Below are positions 42,251-52,600 of a stretch of 64,000 nt of DNA, piece by piece. The notes under the pieces were generated by a model. It worked only from the letters and a program-made list of their open reading frames with translations. It had not been told where the DNA came from and searched no databases. The translations under genes were made by a program, and so were the position numbers. Position 1 is the stretch's first letter. Every line of letters starts with the position of its first letter. This DNA is from Rhodosorus marinus (lineage: Eukaryota > Rhodophyta > Stylonematophyceae > Stylonematales > Stylonemataceae), in NCBI GenBank assembly GCA_029953675.1, contig JAMWBK010000012.1:186001-250000 (forward strand), in the 5' to 3' direction.

Positions 42251-43046
42251 AACGAACGAATGGTTTAATCGGAGGCTGAAAAAAAAAAAACCCCGAGGGG
42301 AAAAAAAGACTAAGCGCGGCGAAGTACTCGCGCCTCCAACATCAAAGCGGCATTCATGCGCCCCAGCAGGAAACTTAAGCGGGTAAACAACGATTGAAGA
42401 CGGTCAGGGCGTTCGCGGAACAACTCCCGAAGCCAGCGAGAACCAACAGAGTCCATGAACCCAAAGCACTCAATGATCAGGGGTACCAAGCGATGTGCTA
42501 GTGCCGAAGCACGAACACCAGGGGAAGACAAAGCCCCCGCGTATTTGATCTCTTTGCGGCGTCTCATGCTGGCGGCGGCAGATCCACGGCGCTCCCCCGC
42601 AGCCGGGAGATAACGACTAGCTTGAGGGTTAGGAACAGCAAGATCAACGTATGTGGTACGGCGGCTGTCGTCACAGGTGATCACCAGGTCGGCTACACGG
42701 CGTTCATCATTTTGAAAGTCCGCGACGGGTAAAGGTTTCTCACGTTCGATTTCCAGACCGGCTTGCCGGACTATAGGCCGAAGTTCCCGGTATAACAGGT
42801 TCAAGATCCGTGTGTGGCGGCGGGTTCGAGCACCTTTCACCGCCGGGCAACTAGCGAGCAGGTGGGCGCCAAAATCTGCGTTGTCTTCAGTCTGAGAGCA
42901 GAGAGGGCACGACGAACCCATCTCGTACGGCCAAGGGGGCTGATGTAAGCCGAGGTATAAGCGCAGTGAAGTACGCACTTCGAAATCCGACAGTGTGAGT
43001 GGCGGAAAGGCTGGTACGGTCATGAGCCACTGAGAGCTAATAACCA
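42251..43046 (-). mobile_element. Family B LINE nested in family A2
   Basis: The minus strand holds about 260 codons of B: SSQWLMTVPAFPPLT, the zinc knuckle (CPLCSQTEDNADFGAHLLASC, Cys at 1, 4 and 21, His at 16), RTRRHTRIL, the RLE core (RVADLVITCDDSRRTTYVDL) and the C-terminus with stop. Hairpin, T-tract and GTTCGTTC tail follow. The A2 host reads GTGACC-AAAGCTTTCC elsewhere; here two bases are missing and no target duplication is evident. Confidence 0.92.
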
Positions 43047-44945
43047 CAGCTTTCCACAATGAAAGGCTGGAACCGGTGGGAGCGACCCTCAACGCGAGGC
43101 AGGCTGGCCATACTCTCAGCATACCGTCGTTCCTTCACTCGGCGAAGGGCCGAAGCAGCTGCTCCCCGGCGACGGGCCGTAGCCGTGAGATGGGCGCTTG
43201 CCACAGGGTATGTAATCGCGAGGTCAACATATACTGAGCGTCTGGCGGCAGCATTGGAGCCGAGGAGATCTGCGATACAGCGGGGCGGTGCCCTATCCGA
43301 GACCGATCGAGCGATCTGGGTAGTTCCGATTCCACCTCAACCGTATGCCCTACCGGAGTCAAACATTCGCTGAGAATGTACTTGAAGCGAGTGTGACCTC
43401 TCTTACGAAGACCTCTCAACAGTCCGCATGAACCTAAGAAATGGTATCCACAAGCATCGATCCGACCCCCACATCCCTGACAGAAAGACGGCCGATTAGA
43501 GTGCCACGGAGCTTGTGGCAAACCCAGGTAAATCCGTGCGGCAGAGCGAAACTGGAAGGCATCCAGACGGTGACCCAGTGATGACGGCAGGGTCGTTAGC
43601 CAAAAATGTGAAAGATGGCCTCCCATGCCGCGGAGGCGAGCGGCGGTGGTAGGCGGTGTGAGGGGAGAGTTGAGCAAGATTGCCTGAGCGGCGCTGTGTT
43701 GGCCCCAGGTGAGGCTATGTTGTATCACATCAGTGCGCGAGCTCCACAATCGGCTCAGACCCGGGTAATCGGCAACCGGTGACCCGGGGCTAGCTTCCCC
43801 CTCGTCGGCGAGTACTCTGTCGATGGGAGAGTCCTCGATCGCCTCAGTTCGTCCCCATAACAGCTCCTTCCAGGAGCGAAATCTGGATCGGCTCTCGTCC
43901 GGCACGGCGTTGCACTCGCTGAACGCCTGTTGCAGAGCATCATAAATACTTAAAAGCGACGGCGGAAGGGTCACAGGGTCTTCGCTAGTCAGTGCTCTAG
44001 CCAAAAGGCAACCACTCATCCGAAAACTCACCAAGGTGCAAAGCGCGGAAGCCCATGAGGCGACCACCGCTGCCGAGCATACGAGTCCACGGTCGGCCCC
44101 TCCAAATCCACCTAATCGTAAAGGTAGGGCAATCTGGCCACGAATTAGGTCCCTGTCAGGAGCCGCTTCTACATCCAGGGGTTCATCCAGGAGCGTTCCC
44201 CAGTGCTTCAGCGTCGCCTCGTCCGACTTGGCTGCCATCCACGAGCCCCAGTGCGGTGGAAGGCTTCGCAGCCAGTAATTCAGTCGGGGCCCTCACAAAA
44301 GCGCGAGAGCAGGCAGGCCGATTGGAGCATGCTATCCGGTAAGCGCTCAATAGCGTCGGTGCTTATGGCGCGCTAAAACTCACTCGCAAGAGTCTTGGAC
44401 AAACTTGTCACTCCCCAAACCGACGCCATGGTGCTCGAGCCCCGCATGTTCACCAAGGGCCCGGAGACTAGGTGGCAGGGAGCCCCTCGAAACTTCACAC
44501 GGGCCGAGAAAGCGGCATTTTTCGGGTTCCACGGTTAGACCTACTCCACGTGCGATTGTTTCGATCCGGGTCAATGTCCGAGTCAAGTGCTCAGGAGTGC
44601 CCAGCAACGTCACGTCGTCATGGTAGGCACAGATGCGAAGCTCCGGCACCTCAGCCGCCAGTCCCGGAGCACGAGCTGCAAGGCACAGGCGTGAATTACC
44701 CGTCCACAAGGATCACCCTGTTGAACGCCAGTACGTGCTGCAAAAACAGAGCCCTGCGTTGTCAAATAAGGGAGGCTCCCCCCTCCGTAAATACCGGCTA
44801 GGAATGGCCACACCTCCGGGAATACCCTACGAATCACCTCCAAAGCATGCGTCCGGGAGACGCTGTTGAACGCACGACGGAGGTCAACTACCAAAACGCC
44901 CCAATCAGGCCTAATGGCTCGCTCGAGCTCGATCGTATGGGTGAT
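43047..44945 (-). mobile_element. Family A2 LINE, 5' part, split by a B insertion
   Basis: Continues the A2 element on the other side of B. RT motif A reads VVDLRRAFNSVSRTHALEV, motif B GVQQGDPCGRVIHACAL and motif C AYHDDVTLLG, over three frames broken near 44300 and 44650. A 367-codon open part (44238-43135) covers the connection region and zinc knuckle (here CQGCGGRIDACGYHFLGSC). 5' truncated at 44945, directly after tail repeats of another copy. Confidence 0.9.
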
Positions 44946-45010
44946 TGGCTTTAACTGGACTTTACTGGACTTTACTGGACTTTACTGGACTTTACAGGAC
45001 TTTACTAGCA
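44946..45010 (-). repeat. Tail repeat array AGTAAAGTCC, about six units
   Basis: The plus strand reads ACTGGACTTT repeated; on the minus strand this is AGTAAAGTCC repeated head to tail. It is the tail of the A1 copy at 45011 and lies between that copy and the truncated A2 copy. It is the cleanest and longest array of this unit in the window. Confidence 0.85.
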
Positions 45011-45848
45011 TAGCCTGAAGCACTACGCAAGGCGTGAAGATGAACTAATAACTGGACTTTACTAGCATAGCCTGAAGCGCTACGCAAGGCGTGAAGATGA
45101 ACTAATAACTAGGGAGGGAAGTATGCAACCCCACCCCCGGGCCGATGGCGCGCCTCGGAAAGCATGTCGCTGGAATATCGCCAAAGGGAGACACTTAAAC
45201 GCCTCAAGAGCGCCAAATATTCAGTAGGATGCTCAGCAAAACATTTCCGCAACCAATAACTAGGGAGGGAAGCATGCAACCCCAGACGCCGATGGCGCGC
45301 CTCGGAAAGCATGTCGCTGGAATATCGCCAAAGGGAGACACTTAAACGCCTCAAGAGCGCCAAATATTCAGTAGGATGCTCAGCAAAACATTTCCGCAAC
45401 CACTCTAAACCCGACTTATCCACGTGACCAAAGCTTTCCACAATGAATGGCTGGAACCGGTGAGAGCGACCCTCAGCGCAAGGCAGACTGGCCATGCTCT
45501 CAGCATACCGTCGTTCCTTAACTCTTCGAAGGGCTGAAGCCGCGGCCCCCCGGCGGCGGGCGGCTGCGGTGAGGTGGGCGCTGGCCACGGGGCAGGTAAT
45601 CGCAAGGTCCACATAGTTGAGCGTCTGCCAGCAGCGTCGGAGACGAGGAGATCGGCTATACAACGGGGCGGTGCAGAGTCCGAGATTGATCTGGGCACTT
45701 CCGACTCAACCTCAACCGTATGCCCTATCCGAGTCAAAACTTCGCTGAGGATGTACTTGAGGCGAGTGTGACGCCTCCTACGGAGACCTCTCAACAGTCC
45801 GCAGGAACCCAGGAAGTGGTAGCCACAAGCGTCAATCCGGCTCTCGAA
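45011..45848 (-). mobile_element. Family A1 LINE fragments, three stacked 3' ends
   Basis: Minus-strand pieces are a 3' UTR stub (45011-45055), a short C-terminal piece with tail (45056-45255, end altered to EARHRPGGGVA) and a longer piece (45256-45848) with the RLE core and C-terminus. The last has a 1-bp deletion at 45615 in the codons for YVDL that breaks the nuclease core. The zinc knuckle is cut at 45848. Confidence 0.88.
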
Positions 45849-46640
45849 GTGATGCAGAAATATAGATGTTATGGGGTCTTCTTTTTTTTTAATTCATTGA
45901 ATGTGGAAGAATCGAATTGTGTCGTATTCAAGCCGGAGATCGTTCGTCGTCATTGTATATGATCGTTGACTTTAGAAATTGTACGAACTCCATAAGTGAC
46001 CTGGGCTCCTCAAACTAGTCTAGGGTTAATAACGTAGATTAGAACCAAGAACATCTACACCTAGAACCAACGTAAACCCAGACTAACCTGACCCCGTATA
46101 TTGTCTATATAATATGCTAAGCTACTCTTTGATGAGAGGGGTTGCTTGATTTTTGGGGACAGTGTATACGCCTTAACGTCTCAACAGGCCCTGAGAAAGA
46201 GCTTCCCGCTCCATTTGGGATTAAAAATAGGGGGGGTACTGGTCCTGGTGACAATTTTTTGTTCCGAGAGGGGGGGGTGAGTGAGGGAGGAGGGATAAGT
46301 CCTATTTTTGTGAACAGAACTAAAACAAGAGAGTACTGGGGCCTGACGGTGATGGTCAGTTTTCCATTAATAGTCTTGACAGTTGATTTTTTTTTGCTGA
46401 CGAAAAGTATAGTGAAAGAGCTCTTACCATCACCGTCAGGAGCAATGGGGCAGTTTTGTCTTGTTTCAGTTTGGTTTTTTTTCCACTATCGTAGGTGCGT
46501 ACCCCAACGCAACTGCTTTTTTCGTCTGTGCACGTTGCGCATCAATCTGCCTGCGAATTACCTCACCACAGGAAGTTCCGAATACTCAGGCTAGTTGTTA
46601 ATTGTCCGCTGTTTGGGAGCGCCGTGCATTTGCCGCTGCC
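45849..46640. other. Intergenic, with a 15-bp perfect inverted repeat
   Basis: 46342-46356 (CCTGACGGTGATGGT) pairs exactly with 46426-46440. Imperfect pairing extends outward (AACTAAAACAAGAGA against CAGTTTTGTCTTGTTTCAGTT), giving a fold-back of about 160 bp. No gene is supported; one plus frame of 150 codons runs through the repeat and lacks motifs. A tail-like CCAGTAAAGTCCAGT sits at 46638. Confidence 0.5.
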
Positions 46641-46649
46641 AGTAAAGTC

Positions 46650-46930
46650 CAGTAGAGAGGTCGCGAAAGAGTTGAAATATCGCGGGGGCTCTGTCTCCTC
46701 CAGGCGTTCGTGCTTTGGCTCTGAAGTTGATAGCTCGGGTCATTCAGTCCTTTTGGGTTATGGATTCCGTCGGTTTTCCTTGGCTTCGGAAGTTATTCCG
46801 CGAACGCCCTGACCGTCCCTCTCGATGTTTACCCGTACAAGTGTCTTGCTGTGGCGAAAGAACGCTGCATTGATGTTGGAGCGCGCGACCTTCGCCGCCG
46901 ATAGTCGTTTTTTTCTTTCAGCTCTGACGA
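46650..46930 (+). mobile_element. Family B LINE relic
   Basis: Plus-strand codons resemble B's C-terminus with frameshifts (YRGGSVSSRRSCF for YAGALSSPGVRAS; then the PRTP-type region). The 3' UTR keeps a T-tract but has lost the hairpin and tail. Older copy. Confidence 0.72.
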
Positions 46931-47613
46931 AGAAAATTCATGAGTTTTAAATAAAAACCTCCTCATATCAGGTGTTGTCCAATGAAGGTGAGGTTAGTTG
47001 CGCCCAGTCATGGATTCTGGTGGATTTACTGGTGGTGCTGGTTTTGCGCACGTCTGCGTCTGCTTACACTCTGCAGGGCGTTGTGGGGGGCAAGAGACCG
47101 TTTTCTTCAAACTACCGAAGCTTTGTGCGATGCTAACTCGCGCAGGAAGAGCAAATTTATAGAGTTGGGGAGCACAACTGTACAAGCCAGGACAGTGATA
47201 GCGGGACTCGCTAGGATACTGATCGTGGTTTTCCCAACCTGGTCTCCTACGCAGTGCAGCCAGTATATAGAAAACCGTTCTGACCGAGCGGTAACTATTG
47301 AAAACCTTATCGATTGAGGTTGATAAGTGCTTCATAGATCCACCACAGCAAGGGGTACGATGGGTTTTTTTGAGACCCGTCAACTACGGCAGCTGCTGAT
47401 GCTTTGCCGAATGTCATATCTTGGAGGCAAGTCTAGCTGCTTGGAGCGGCCCAACGTTAACTGTTTGCCACCGTGGCGTCCCTATAAGAGCGGGACTTGA
47501 GATGAGGTTGCTTCAAATGACTCTGGGGTTGGTCAGATCACTCAATTAGATATTGCCTTTAAGCAAGAGGAGGACATTGAGATAGGAGAGACAACAACTG
47601 AAAAGTAACAAGG
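46931..47613. other. Intergenic upstream of the Cys-rich gene
   Basis: A 111-codon plus frame at 46982-47317 has a hydrophobic stretch (FWWIYWWCWFCARLRLLTL) but no family motif. I do not call it. The promoter of the gene at 47614 should lie near 47480-47610. Confidence 0.35.
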
Positions 47614-48446
47614 ATGAAGATACACGCATTGGCTTTTGTGGTGCTTGGATTGGTGGGAGCGACCGTAGCTGTCACATTGCGAACGCAAGATTCTCCACGA
47701 GAGCAACGTGCACCCCGACTCCTACAGTGACACCGACCCCGGTCCCTACCCCGATTCCTTGCGATTCCGATGAATGCTCATCATGCTGCGACAGCAAGTG
47801 CCAGGTGGTGACATGCAAGGCTAGCGAAAGAAACAAGTGTGGAGGTTCGTGTCCTCCCAACCCCAACTTGATCCAGAATAAGATCAACCTTAGAAAGGCT
47901 ACATGCAACGTGGACTCGGACCATAATTTGGAATGCGAGCTGTGCCAGTGTCCGCAGATGTGGTATGACGAAGGTATACCAACTGTCATGGACAACGCTT
48001 TGAAGAGCAAGTTGAAGGAGATTGCTACTAGCGGCGGTTGTAAGCTGGCAGATTTTGTGAACAAAGTCAACGTGATTTGCGCTATGCCAAACAATCAGCC
48101 ACAGAAGCTGTACCAGTGTAAAACCAAGAGCGGCGCATGCATTGTTAACGAGCGGGATTACACCGGTCTGAAGATGACGGTGACGAGTGTGTGTGGAAAT
48201 ACCGGGGCTGCGACGTGCGGTACCAACCCAATAACGGGTGTAACAAGCTGCTACTGGGGCACGACAATCTGCTATGCATATCCAGAACAAGCAGTTGTAA
48301 CGTTCGGAAACAAGTGCGGAGACGCGTGCCAACCAGTGAGCAGCGGTACAACTTGCGACCAGTGCTATGTCAGCGAATCCAAAACAAGGCGTAGGTCGCC
48401 ACCGAACTGTGTTGCTCCTTTTTCATCGACAAGACGCACGTGCTGA
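47614..48446 (+). CDS. Secreted Cys-rich protein with an apparent frame break
   Basis: The ATG at 47614 opens a signal peptide (MKIHALAFVVLGLVGATVA) but its frame stops at 47731. A second frame, open to 48446, carries the body: a Thr-Pro linker (CTPTPTVTPTPVPTPIP), then a Cys-rich region (DECSSCCDSKCQVVTC, LECELCQCPQMW) and two further Cys groups, ending RRTC. The two frames differ by one base around 47670-47700. A sequence error, a true frameshift mutation or an unrecognised splice could explain it. About 35 Cys in 240 residues indicate a disulfide-rich extracellular protein. No family recognised. Confidence 0.6.
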
Positions 48447-48544
48447 AAGTTGCAGAACTAACACTGGGGACGCCTATCTGTAGACTTTACATACATGTAC
48501 AGGATCATTATGTGTTTATCAGGAAACCTAACTCAGGGGCAAAA

Positions 48545-48890
48545 GAAAACCAGTGAAGGCGCAAATCAGGCGTGCCCCAACATCAGAACAGCCCTTCACA
48601 CACCACGGCAGTGAGCGCAAATGGGTCAACCAAACAACAGCCGGTCGGGGCCCTCACAGAAGGCTTATATTCTAGCAATGCAAGCCACAGGTGACAACAG
48701 CTCACCTAGTATTCGTAGATAACTGTAAAATAATAAAATTGCCAATGCAGCAGTGAGCTCAAACGGGTCAACAAAAAGAACAGCCGGTCGGGGCCCTCAC
48801 AGAAGGCTTATTCTCGCAATGCAAGTCAGACGTGAGACTAGCTCATCCAGTATTCGTAGGTAACTGAAAAATAATAAAATCGCCAATTTA
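48545..48890 (-). mobile_element. Two tandem family B-like 3' relics
   Basis: The text AACGGGTCAACAAAAAGAAC, GGTCGGGGCCCTCACAGAAG parallels B's minus-strand end (GCGGGTAAACAACG, GGTCAGGGCGTTCGCGGAAC). It appears twice, starting near 48613 and 48752 (period about 140 bp), each followed by ATAATAAAATTGCCAAT-like text. Strongly decayed. Confidence 0.5.
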
Positions 48891-48929
48891 CCCCATGGAA
48901 CCGGAATGCCTTTATCGACAACGTTTACA

Positions 48930-49395
48930 AGCCGGCAGCCTTCGCCGGAACCCGCCGACATACGCGGATCTTGAACCTTTGGCCTATCGTACGGCAAGCC
49001 GGTCTTGAAATTGAACGTGAAAAGCCCATGCCTGTTGCAGACTACCAAAGTGATGAACGCCGCGTACCTGACCTCGTGGTCATTTGTGACGATCGCCGCC
49101 GTGACACGTACGTTGATCTTACCGTTCCTAATCCTCAGGCTAGTCGTTATCTGCCGGCTGCGGGAGAGCGCCGTAGATTTGTTGCTGCCAGTATGAGACG
49201 TCGCAAAAAGTTGAAATATGCGGGTATTTTGTCTTCCCCAGGCATTCGTGCTTCGGCTCTAACTTCTCGCGTGGTACCTCTGGTCATTGAGTGCTTTGAG
49301 TTTCTGGCGTTGGTTCTCGTTGGCCTCGGGAAGTGTTCCGCAAACGCCCTGACCGTCTTTCCTGGATTAGACAAATTCATGCATTCATTCATTCA
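48930..49395 (+). mobile_element. Family B LINE, older subfamily, with ATTC tail
   Basis: The plus frame from 48971 carries LRPIVRQAGLEIEREKP-like codons, the nuclease core (RRVPDLVVICDDRRRDTYVDL, which keeps Pro-Asp where other copies have Ala-Asp) and the region to IECFEFLALVLVG. It ends after a deletion with ATTAGACAAATTCATGC and ATTCATTCATTC. Confidence 0.85.
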
Positions 49396-49399
49396 TGCG

Positions 49400-49660
49400 T
49401 TTTCGTGTCAAATACCCATCTCCCCTCAGCCGCTCTGCGCCGGGGGCCAACAGCTTCTGTACTTCGCCGACTGAAGGAACGAGGATATGTTGAGCGCATG
49501 GCCAGTCTCCCCTGTGCAGAGGGCCTTTCTCACAGGTTCCAGGCTTTCATTGTGGAGAGTTTTGAGCATCTGGAAAAGTTCAGCTTGGAATGGCTGCGGA
49601 AATGTTTTCCTGACCTTCCGGTTGAATATCTAGGACTCCTACGCGGATATGAGTCCCAAA
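49400..49660 (+). mobile_element. Divergent family A LINE fragment (A3)
   Basis: Codons for ALRRGPTASVLRRLKERGYV, HRFQAFIVESFEHLEKFSLE and LRKCFPDLPVEYLGLLR align with A's RLE C-terminal part, but differ from both A1 and A2 at many residues. It may represent an older subfamily. No 3' end. Confidence 0.75.
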
Positions 49661-49689
49661 AGGTTTGTTTTGGTGAGTTGTTGTCGAGG

Positions 49690-52600
49690 ATTGATGAATG
49701 AATGGTGAGGATTGGGGTTTTGTTTCTTTTTCGGTCGCGAGCGTGTTCGTTTACGGGAAGCGCTTCCTCTGGTACGCCTTCCCCTCGATTTTCCGCGGTG
49801 CGTCGTTTGCATTTGCAACTACTTCTGTCTTCCGGGTGGGTGTGTTGCGGGGCCTTTCCTATTTGGGTTGGGTTTGGTCGATTATTCTCTCGGTGCGGTT
49901 TCATATTGGTGGTGCAACGTTTCCTTTGCGCATTCCCTCAGGATGGTAGGGATATCTCCGCGCTCGACGGAGCCTCCTCCCAAGGAGGCACTGCCAGGTG
50001 GGGGACTCCGTGTTCGCCTCAGCTGCGGCACGTTTTCTTCCGAGGTTGACTTGGAAGGCGCTTCTGGCACCCAGGCGCGTGCACTTATCTCCACTGTCAC
50101 CAGCCTGATCACTGCTGCGAGTGATCGTGGAGTGCTCCCTCAGCTCACCCAGAAGCTAGGTGGGCTGGAATCGGGATTGCTGGCCAGGTCAAATTCAAAT
50201 TCGGACGAGAATTTGAATTGCCCCAGAGTGGCAGCGTTGGCTGAACGCAGTCAACATCAGGTCAATCAACATGAACCTGTCCCGGGACAGGCGAGGGTGG
50301 TCGCTTCTGTTCGGGACAGTACGACGTTGGGGAGCGGCAGGCTGGGCCAAAACGCGCTTCAGCGCTCGGGGACTCGAGGCAATGGTGGCGGTGACTGTGC
50401 GGCAACCGGTGTGGAGGAGACTGCAGCTGTGGACTTCCCTCTCTTGGACCAGCCCTCAGGTGGGCACCAGCTCCCGGCTACTGCGGGGGCACGTGGTGGC
50501 CGCAAGGGGGGCGCTTCGTACGCATCAGTCTTGCGGAAGGGCACCACACGTACGGCGGCTATGCTCCGTTTCCTACGATCTCGCGAGCCTCAGGATGGAC
50601 CTGTGGAGACCACTCTCCAATTTCTGTGGGTGCGAAATGTCCGGCCCCAGACTACACGAGGACAGGTTCCGTCTATGCGAGACTTTCGGGACACTTTTGC
50701 GGAATCGTTAGGGTGCAGCCGGGGTGATTTCTTCTTCGCAAACTATGAGGGCCGCGATGTGCTGTTTTTGGTCTCCGCAACCGCCGCCAAGTACCTGGAG
50801 GCCTTGCTGGCGAAGCCTACCGAGCAGTGGCCTGAGAGCGCCCGGTGGCTGCGCTGCAACCCGCAGGTGGTTTTGCACTTCGATTTTGACCGTTTCTCGG
50901 GCAATTTCCTGTCTCCGGGAGAAACGGCAGGGCTCTCTGAGCATGAGAGCAGCGTGAAGGCGGCAGCGATCCATTGGCTACGGATTCAGCGCCTTGAGAG
51001 GATCTTGTTGGAGCGGTTCCGGTCGAGCCCTCGTCACCTGCGCATGGCGGTGTCCAGCTTCTTCGATCTGGAGAGGCGACTTTTGCTGACTTCGCGCTAC
51101 AAGACAGAGCTGCAGCGGTTGGGGCTTTTGGAGGGCTCTGCTTCCAGCACCGCTTCCAGCGAGAATGGTGAGGCAGGGGAGCAGACTGAGGGCATGGCGG
51201 TGGAGGACGCCAAGGCTACTTTGCTGAAGCCCGCGGGATCCGTTCCGCGAGCCTCGCGGAGTGGGCGGCTCACGACTTTGGTGCGGATAGGAGGTAAGAG
51301 AACGAGGACCGACTCCCCCGGGTCTAAGGGGGAGAAGCACTATTAGCGCTCCAGGCACGGCTGCGAGGTCGCAGCCTATGGATCTACAGTCTTATGTCCT
51401 GAAGGAGGGCGGAGACTGGGGCATTTGGCGTACGCGTTTTCGGAGTTGGCTCCGGCGGTGGATTTCTTTGGAAGGAAGGCTCCCTTCCCCTCCGTGGGGG
51501 CATTCCCCCAGTAGTCCTCCCTCGTGGAGACCTCCTAGTAGCTGGAACCATTCTCGATTTCATCTTCACGAGCTTGGCTCGTAACATTCGGGACACAGTC
51601 ATTTGGGTTTTTCTGGGGGTCATGCCGCGCCTGATTCTGGCCCCCATTCACACATCGGAGCGCAGATGGCGAGTACGAGACCGACTGGCCCTGTTCTTGA
51701 AGGGAGACTTCGAAATACTACAGCGCAGCTATTTGGCGTCGTCAGCACCATCCGCCCGTCGGACTCGGCACGGCACAGTGTCGCCCGTGCCGGCTCGAGT
51801 ACAGAAATTGGTAGCAGTGGGCGATTTAAGTCGAGCGGCGTGGGTTTTGGAGGGCCAGGCGCCTGTCCTCCGCTACGATGATAGTCTCGCCCAGACGGTG
51901 TCGTCTTTGTTGCCTGAGTCCGACCTGGACTTGTCCCCTGAATTCGAGGTATTCTTGGACCGTCCGGAGTTGGCCAGGTTTCGCATCGATCTGACGCTCA
52001 GTGAGTCTGACCTGGAGGATTTGCTTCGTACCTCGCGTCGGGGACGCTGTCCCGGACCCTCCGGACTAAGAACAGAGGTATTGCAGGCCCTGAGCCAGCC
52101 TGGCCAGAGCGCGCTTCTGAGGATCCTTAATAAGTTGTTCCAGGGCGTATCGGGTGCGTCTGCGCCATGGGAACATCTCCGGCAGGCACAGCTTTGCTTG
52201 TTCACGAAACCTGACCACCAGCCGGCCCACCCGCGTCTCCGCCCGATCGGGATGGTGGAGAGCCTACGGAAGTTAGCCGGGAGGTGGCTATGCCAGCGCC
52301 TTCGCCAGCGCGTCACAGCTTTTATGGCGCCCTTGCAAGTAGGGGTGGGATTTTCTGGGGGTTGTGAGCTGATCACCCATGGGATCGAGCTAGAACGTGC
52401 CAGTAGGCCGGAGTGGGGAGTCTTGGTGGTTGATTTCCGGAACGCATTCAACAGCGTGTCGCGGACGCATGCGCTAGAGGTGCTCCGACGTGTGTTTCCG
52501 GAGGCGTGGCCGTTTCTATCGGGTATTTACGCAGGGGAGAGCTTCCCCTACTTGACAACGGAGGGCACTGTTTTTCAAGCACATACTGGCGTCCAACAAG

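Noticed and set aside
44946-45010. Telomere repeat
   Set aside because: AGTAAAGTCC does not match known telomere units, is short, irregular and always attached to LINE A ends.
46142-46594. 150-codon plus frame
   Set aside because: It crosses the fold-back and T/G-rich low-complexity tracts, and has no recognisable domain.
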